DNA from: Gynuella sunshinyii YC6258
GTDB lineage: Bacteria; Pseudomonadota; Gammaproteobacteria; Pseudomonadales; Natronospirillaceae
DNA length: 64,000 bases
Assembly (NCBI RefSeq): GCF_000940805.1
Contig: NZ_CP007142.1
Location: forward strand, 3,138,593 to 3,202,592
Reading direction: 5' to 3'
This document shows positions 60,917-64,000 of this stretch, piece after piece. The translations under genes and the position numbers were made by a program. The stretch's first letter is position 1. Every line of letters starts with the position of its first letter. The notes below the pieces were generated by a model. It made no database searches. It was not told the origin of the DNA and was given only the letters and a program-made list of their open reading frames with translations.

Positions 60917-62287
60917 ATGCGATTATCGCTTTCGATAATTCTCTGTTGGTGCCTCTCCGGTGATTTGTGGGCGGATGATTTTTTTTCAGATATAGATACC
61001 GCCGATGTTGAACCTGCAGGTGACAGTGTCTCAAAGCCTTTTGGTCTCTCTGGTTGGTGGCAACAGAAAGCAGCCTATAGTCTGGAAGACCAACAACGTG
61101 ATTTTTCCCGGCAACAGGCGGGTTGGAGTCGTTTGGAGTCTTCGCTGCAACTACAGGGAGATTATCGTTTCAGTCCTGAAACCAATGTGGTTCTCAGTGG
61201 GCGTTTGACTCATGACTGGAGCCCTGAACTGCATAATGCTGATAACGATTGGTTTTATCAGATGTCCGACAGTGAGGTCCGGGATCGAGAGTGGGACTGG
61301 CGCCTACGGGATTCATTTTTGCAATCGAAACTTGGCAGTGTATGGATAAAAGGAGGTTATCAGACGCTGGCCTGGGGACAATTGGACAGCATTCAGATCA
61401 GTGATGTTTTGAGTACTCGTGATCAACGCTGGCCAGGTCAGTCTGAGCTGGAGGATGTTCGGCTCCCGGTACCGGCGCTTAAAGCTGAGTTCAGTCAGGC
61501 TGATAATCGTTTGATTCTGGTGGGAATCGTGGCAGCGGGTAGTGATCGCATGTCGGCGGCCTATGCAGATTTTGACCGAATGGTCGAGTTGCGTCAGACA
61601 GGATCAGCAATAGACATTGATGAAAGCAAGGGTTTTGAATGGGCGTTTCAATATCAACGTCAGCTGGAGAATGCAGACACCCGAATTTCTGCAGCTCAGA
61701 TTTATGACAATACTCCTTATCCTGATCGAATTGACTATGCATTGGTAAATGGTTATCCGGTCATATCATCTGTTCATTTCAAACAGGATCGTTTTTCCAT
61801 GCTGTCGGTGGACGGCAGCGCCGTATCCGGAAAGTGGCTATGGAAAGGTGAGACCGGGGTTCAGACTGGTCGGAAACTGGCCGCGGATCTTTCTGCTGGA
61901 GCTCAAGAATGGTTAGAAAAGGATCGTTGGCTTGGTGGGATAGGGTTGGAGCGCAACATTAAAGACTTCACGGTGACCGCTGAGGTTAACGCCACTCATA
62001 TCTTTGACTATCAGGAAGAGCTGGTGGCGAGGCAGTGGGAATATGGTGGCATGTTGAGGTTGCGTTGGAACGGTTATCATGATCAGCTCGAACTCCAGAG
62101 TTCTGCGCTATGGACTAATGGAGACAATGGTTGGATTTTGCGCCAGGAAGGTCATTGGAACTATTCCAACAATTGGACATTTGGTCTTTCGCTTATTTCA
62201 TATCTGGCGGAATCAAAGCGACAGGCTTTTTATGCTTATCGAAATTCAGATGTCGTGATGTTTGATATGCGTTTTCATTTTCCATGA
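60917..62287 (+). CDS. presumed outer-membrane beta-barrel protein
   Basis: The 456-residue product has a signal peptide (cleavage near LWA-DD) and then a sequence of alternating amphipathic strands rich in aromatic residues, as in DUF1302-like barrels. The last residues (MFDMRFHFP) end in an aromatic-rich strand close to the barrel-insertion signal. It starts one base after the LolA-like stop, so the pair is translationally coupled. It probably works with that protein at the outer membrane. Confidence 0.78.
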   Translation: MRLSLSIILCWCLSGDLWADDFFSDIDTADVEPAGDSVSKPFGLSGWWQQKAAYSLEDQQRDFSRQQAGWSRLESSLQLQGDYRFSPETNVVLSGRLTHDWSPELHNADNDWFYQMSDSEVRDREWDWRLRDSFLQSKLGSVWIKGGYQTLAWGQLDSIQISDVLSTRDQRWPGQSELEDVRLPVPALKAEFSQADNRLILVGIVAAGSDRMSAAYADFDRMVELRQTGSAIDIDESKGFEWAFQYQRQLENADTRISAAQIYDNTPYPDRIDYALVNGYPVISSVHFKQDRFSMLSVDGSAVSGKWLWKGETGVQTGRKLAADLSAGAQEWLEKDRWLGGIGLERNIKDFTVTAEVNATHIFDYQEELVARQWEYGGMLRLRWNGYHDQLELQSSALWTNGDNGWILRQEGHWNYSNNWTFGLSLISYLAESKRQAFYAYRNSDVVMFDMRFHFP

Positions 62288-62317
62288 TATTAAGATTCTA
62301 AAACATAGGAGAGGTTC

Positions 62318-62683
62318 ATGAATGTGTCGGAGCTATTAAAGTGGCAGTGGGAGGGATATCTCAAGTATCACCAGTCCAGAACCAATTTATTGATTCATAT
62401 TGTGATCGTACCTTTTTTTCTGATAGGGAATTTGATCACGATTGCAGGGATATTGGGGCTATCCTGGGTCTTTATGATCAGCGGGCTGCTGCTGATGCTG
62501 TTGTCGATCATTTTGCAAGCAAAGGGGCATGGCGTGGAGTCAAATCCGCCAGAACCATTCACCAGTGCTGCTAATGCTGTTGCGAGAATCTTTCTGGAGC
62601 AGTGGGTTACTTTCCCGAGGTTTGTCTTAACCGGGCAGTGGTTTCGTGCATTCCGGCAAGCTGGTCAGATACCGGGGCAATAA
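62318..62683 (+). CDS. small membrane protein, Mpo1/DUF962-like
   Basis: The 121-residue protein has two hydrophobic segments (about 26-45 and 48-65), with YHQSRTNLLIHI before them and NPPEPFTSAANAVARIFLEQW after. This arrangement resembles Mpo1/DUF962 proteins, some of which are fatty-acid oxygenases in yeast. The resemblance is by eye only. It lies 30 bp after the barrel gene on the same strand. Confidence 0.6.
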   Translation: MNVSELLKWQWEGYLKYHQSRTNLLIHIVIVPFFLIGNLITIAGILGLSWVFMISGLLLMLLSIILQAKGHGVESNPPEPFTSAANAVARIFLEQWVTFPRFVLTGQWFRAFRQAGQIPGQ

Positions 62684-62800
62684 AAGTTTGGGGGATGGAT
62701 ATTGCGATGTGCTCTGGCAGTGTTCGCAATGCCAGTAGAAAATTAACAAACTGCTAGAATATTCCACCAAAATCAAGCGATAGGGTGAAGGCTGTACAAG

Positions 62801-63469
62801 ATGAATACTCCAAAGAAAGACTCGTATCATCATGGCAATTTGAAGCAGACATTGCTGGATGTTGCTTTTGAATCTTTACATCAGCAGTCCCATGAGCAAT
62901 TGTCATTGCGACAGTTGGCAAAAACAGTGGGAGTTACACCAACCGCTGTTTACAACCATTTCAGCGATAAGGTTGCGTTGTTGATGGAAACCAAGTTAAA
63001 AGCGTTTGAGTTTTTCCATCAGGTGTTGTCTGACAGTTGTCGCGATATGCCGGCAGATGCCACGGAAGAACGATTACGGAGGCTTGGGAGGAGCTATCTG
63101 AACTTTTCGATTGAATATCCTTATCTGTTTGAATTGCTGTTCGCCTGGAATGTGGATCCGGAAAAAATACCTCCCCACCTGGCTGAGGCGGGTGTCGAAA
63201 GTGAGCGATTGATTCAGCAGGTGGTAAAACAGTTACTAAGGCAGAATGGCAGAGAGTTGTCCGAATATGAGTCCGCCATTGGATCATTTGCCAGTTGGGC
63301 ACTTGCACATGGTGTGTGCACCTTGTTTCAAGCCGGGGCTCTGCGGGCCGCAGCCCATATGAATACATGGCCGGTTGAAGTGAATCTTGACGATCCAATC
63401 AAACGGGATGAAATTCTGGATCAGGTGATTGAGGTGATGATTGCCGGTCTGAAGTCCAGATTTTTGTAG
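62801..63469 (+). CDS. TetR-family transcriptional regulator
   Basis: The 222-residue protein has a TetR helix-turn-helix at about residues 12-60 (SLRQLAKTVGVTPTAVYNHFSDK) and a helical C-terminal ligand domain of the WHG type. The target is not evident; the neighbouring lipid/envelope genes upstream are candidates. Confidence 0.92.
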   Translation: MNTPKKDSYHHGNLKQTLLDVAFESLHQQSHEQLSLRQLAKTVGVTPTAVYNHFSDKVALLMETKLKAFEFFHQVLSDSCRDMPADATEERLRRLGRSYLNFSIEYPYLFELLFAWNVDPEKIPPHLAEAGVESERLIQQVVKQLLRQNGRELSEYESAIGSFASWALAHGVCTLFQAGALRAAAHMNTWPVEVNLDDPIKRDEILDQVIEVMIAGLKSRFL

Positions 63470-63550
63470 TATCTGATTTTCCCCGGCAGTCACTGTAGAG
63501 TCGCCAAAAACTGTCGGCAATGATATCCGACAGCGATGTGTTTTATCCGT

Positions 63551-64000
63551 TTAGTAATAGAAGCCCATATATTCGGATATTTCCCGACAACTGTTTTTCA
63601 GCATCTCAACATATTTTTGTTCGTTAGCATCGTTATGGCGCAGTACCGGGTAGGAAATACTCATGCCTGCGATGACATTTCCGAATCGGTCATGAACGGG
63701 AGCCGCTATACAGCGCAAGCCTTCTTCCTGTTCTTCGTTATCCTCACCATAGCCCTGTTGTTTGACTTGTTCCAGTTCAGCCAGCAGTGAGTCGATTGTA
63801 CGATGGGTATGAGAGGTTGAAGGAACGAACTCAGTGTTGGTAAGGATTTCCCGAATGCTCTGTTCCGACAGATTGGCCAGCAGTACCTTGCCGATTGCCG
63901 TGCTGTAGAGCGGGTTGCGACCGCCGATGCGGGATTGCATGCGCAGGTTGTACTTAGAGTCAACTTTGAACACGTAAACGATACTGTCACCATCGCGAAC
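63551..64000 (-). CDS. IclR-family regulator, N-terminal part cut by the window
   Basis: The visible 149 residues are the IclR effector-binding domain (GGRNPLYSTAIGKVLLA, GLRCIAAPVHDRFG, GMSISYP). The frame remains open at the window end, so the DNA-binding domain lies beyond it. A GTG at 63973 is not the start, because domain sequence continues before it. Confidence 0.9.
   Translation of the reverse strand, partial: VRDGDSIVYVFKVDSKYNLRMQSRIGGRNPLYSTAIGKVLLANLSEQSIREILTNTEFVPSTSHTHRTIDSLLAELEQVKQQGYGEDNEEQEEGLRCIAAPVHDRFGNVIAGMSISYPVLRHNDANEQKYVEMLKNSCREISEYMGFYY

Overview
The window reads as chromosome of a free-living, motile-type gammaproteobacterium that is marine, halotolerant or plant-associated. 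The evidence is a full ectoine/hydroxyectoine operon, a proteobacterial fructose PTS with a Cra-type repressor, PtsP, c-di-GMP enzymes and Gram-negative envelope genes. Oceanospirillales-like genera such as Gynuella would fit, but this is an inference from gene content. No rRNA, tRNA, CRISPR array, IS element or integrase was seen.

Positions 1-28430 are the 3' part of a trans-acyltransferase polyketide synthase (trans-AT PKS) cluster, all on the + strand. The end of one PKS protein (KS-ACP) overlaps by 4 bp a 6350-residue megasynthase. That protein runs docking-ACP / KS-degenerate ECH-ECH-ACP / KS-KR-ACP / KS-DH-KR-ACP-ACP / 24-bp-repeat linker / KS-ACP-ACP / KS-ACP-condensation domain. There is no AT domain and no thioesterase. 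Five ACPs carry the Trp flag of beta-branching carriers (DS-x5-W), and all three modules that hold them lack a ketoreductase. Downstream come a carotenoid-oxygenase-like enzyme, an S9-like hydrolase with a degenerate nucleophile elbow, a cytochrome P450, a donor ACP and a Ser-for-Cys decarboxylating KS. The last two are HMG-synthase cassette parts; HMG synthase, ECH1 and the trans-AT are not in the window and should lie upstream. A perfect hairpin at 28399-28428 and a strand switch mark the right cluster edge.

Positions 28439-38592 hold an M48 membrane protease and a lipoprotein (- strand), then cra/fruR divergent from fruBKA. A sequence matching the E. coli Cra consensus lies before fruB. 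Positions 39011-40861 encode a PAS-GGDEF diguanylate cyclase. Positions 41433-47080 hold ectABCD-ask and an overlapping TPR membrane protein gene.

Positions 47364-64000 are ordinary chromosome: an SDR, an OhrR-type regulator with glutathione peroxidase, a cytosine-deaminase-like amidohydrolase with a LysE-type exporter, a GAF-GGDEF-EAL protein, a MazG-like protein, ptsP, a YgjP-like metallopeptidase, a DUF3820 protein, a PatB/MalY lyase, a LolA-like protein with a presumed outer-membrane protein, a small membrane protein, a TetR regulator and a truncated IclR regulator.

The most unusual items are the 336-bp in-frame minisatellite inside the megasynthase and the trio of C-terminal condensation domain, carotenoid-oxygenase-like enzyme and altered S9 hydrolase in one beta-branching pathway.
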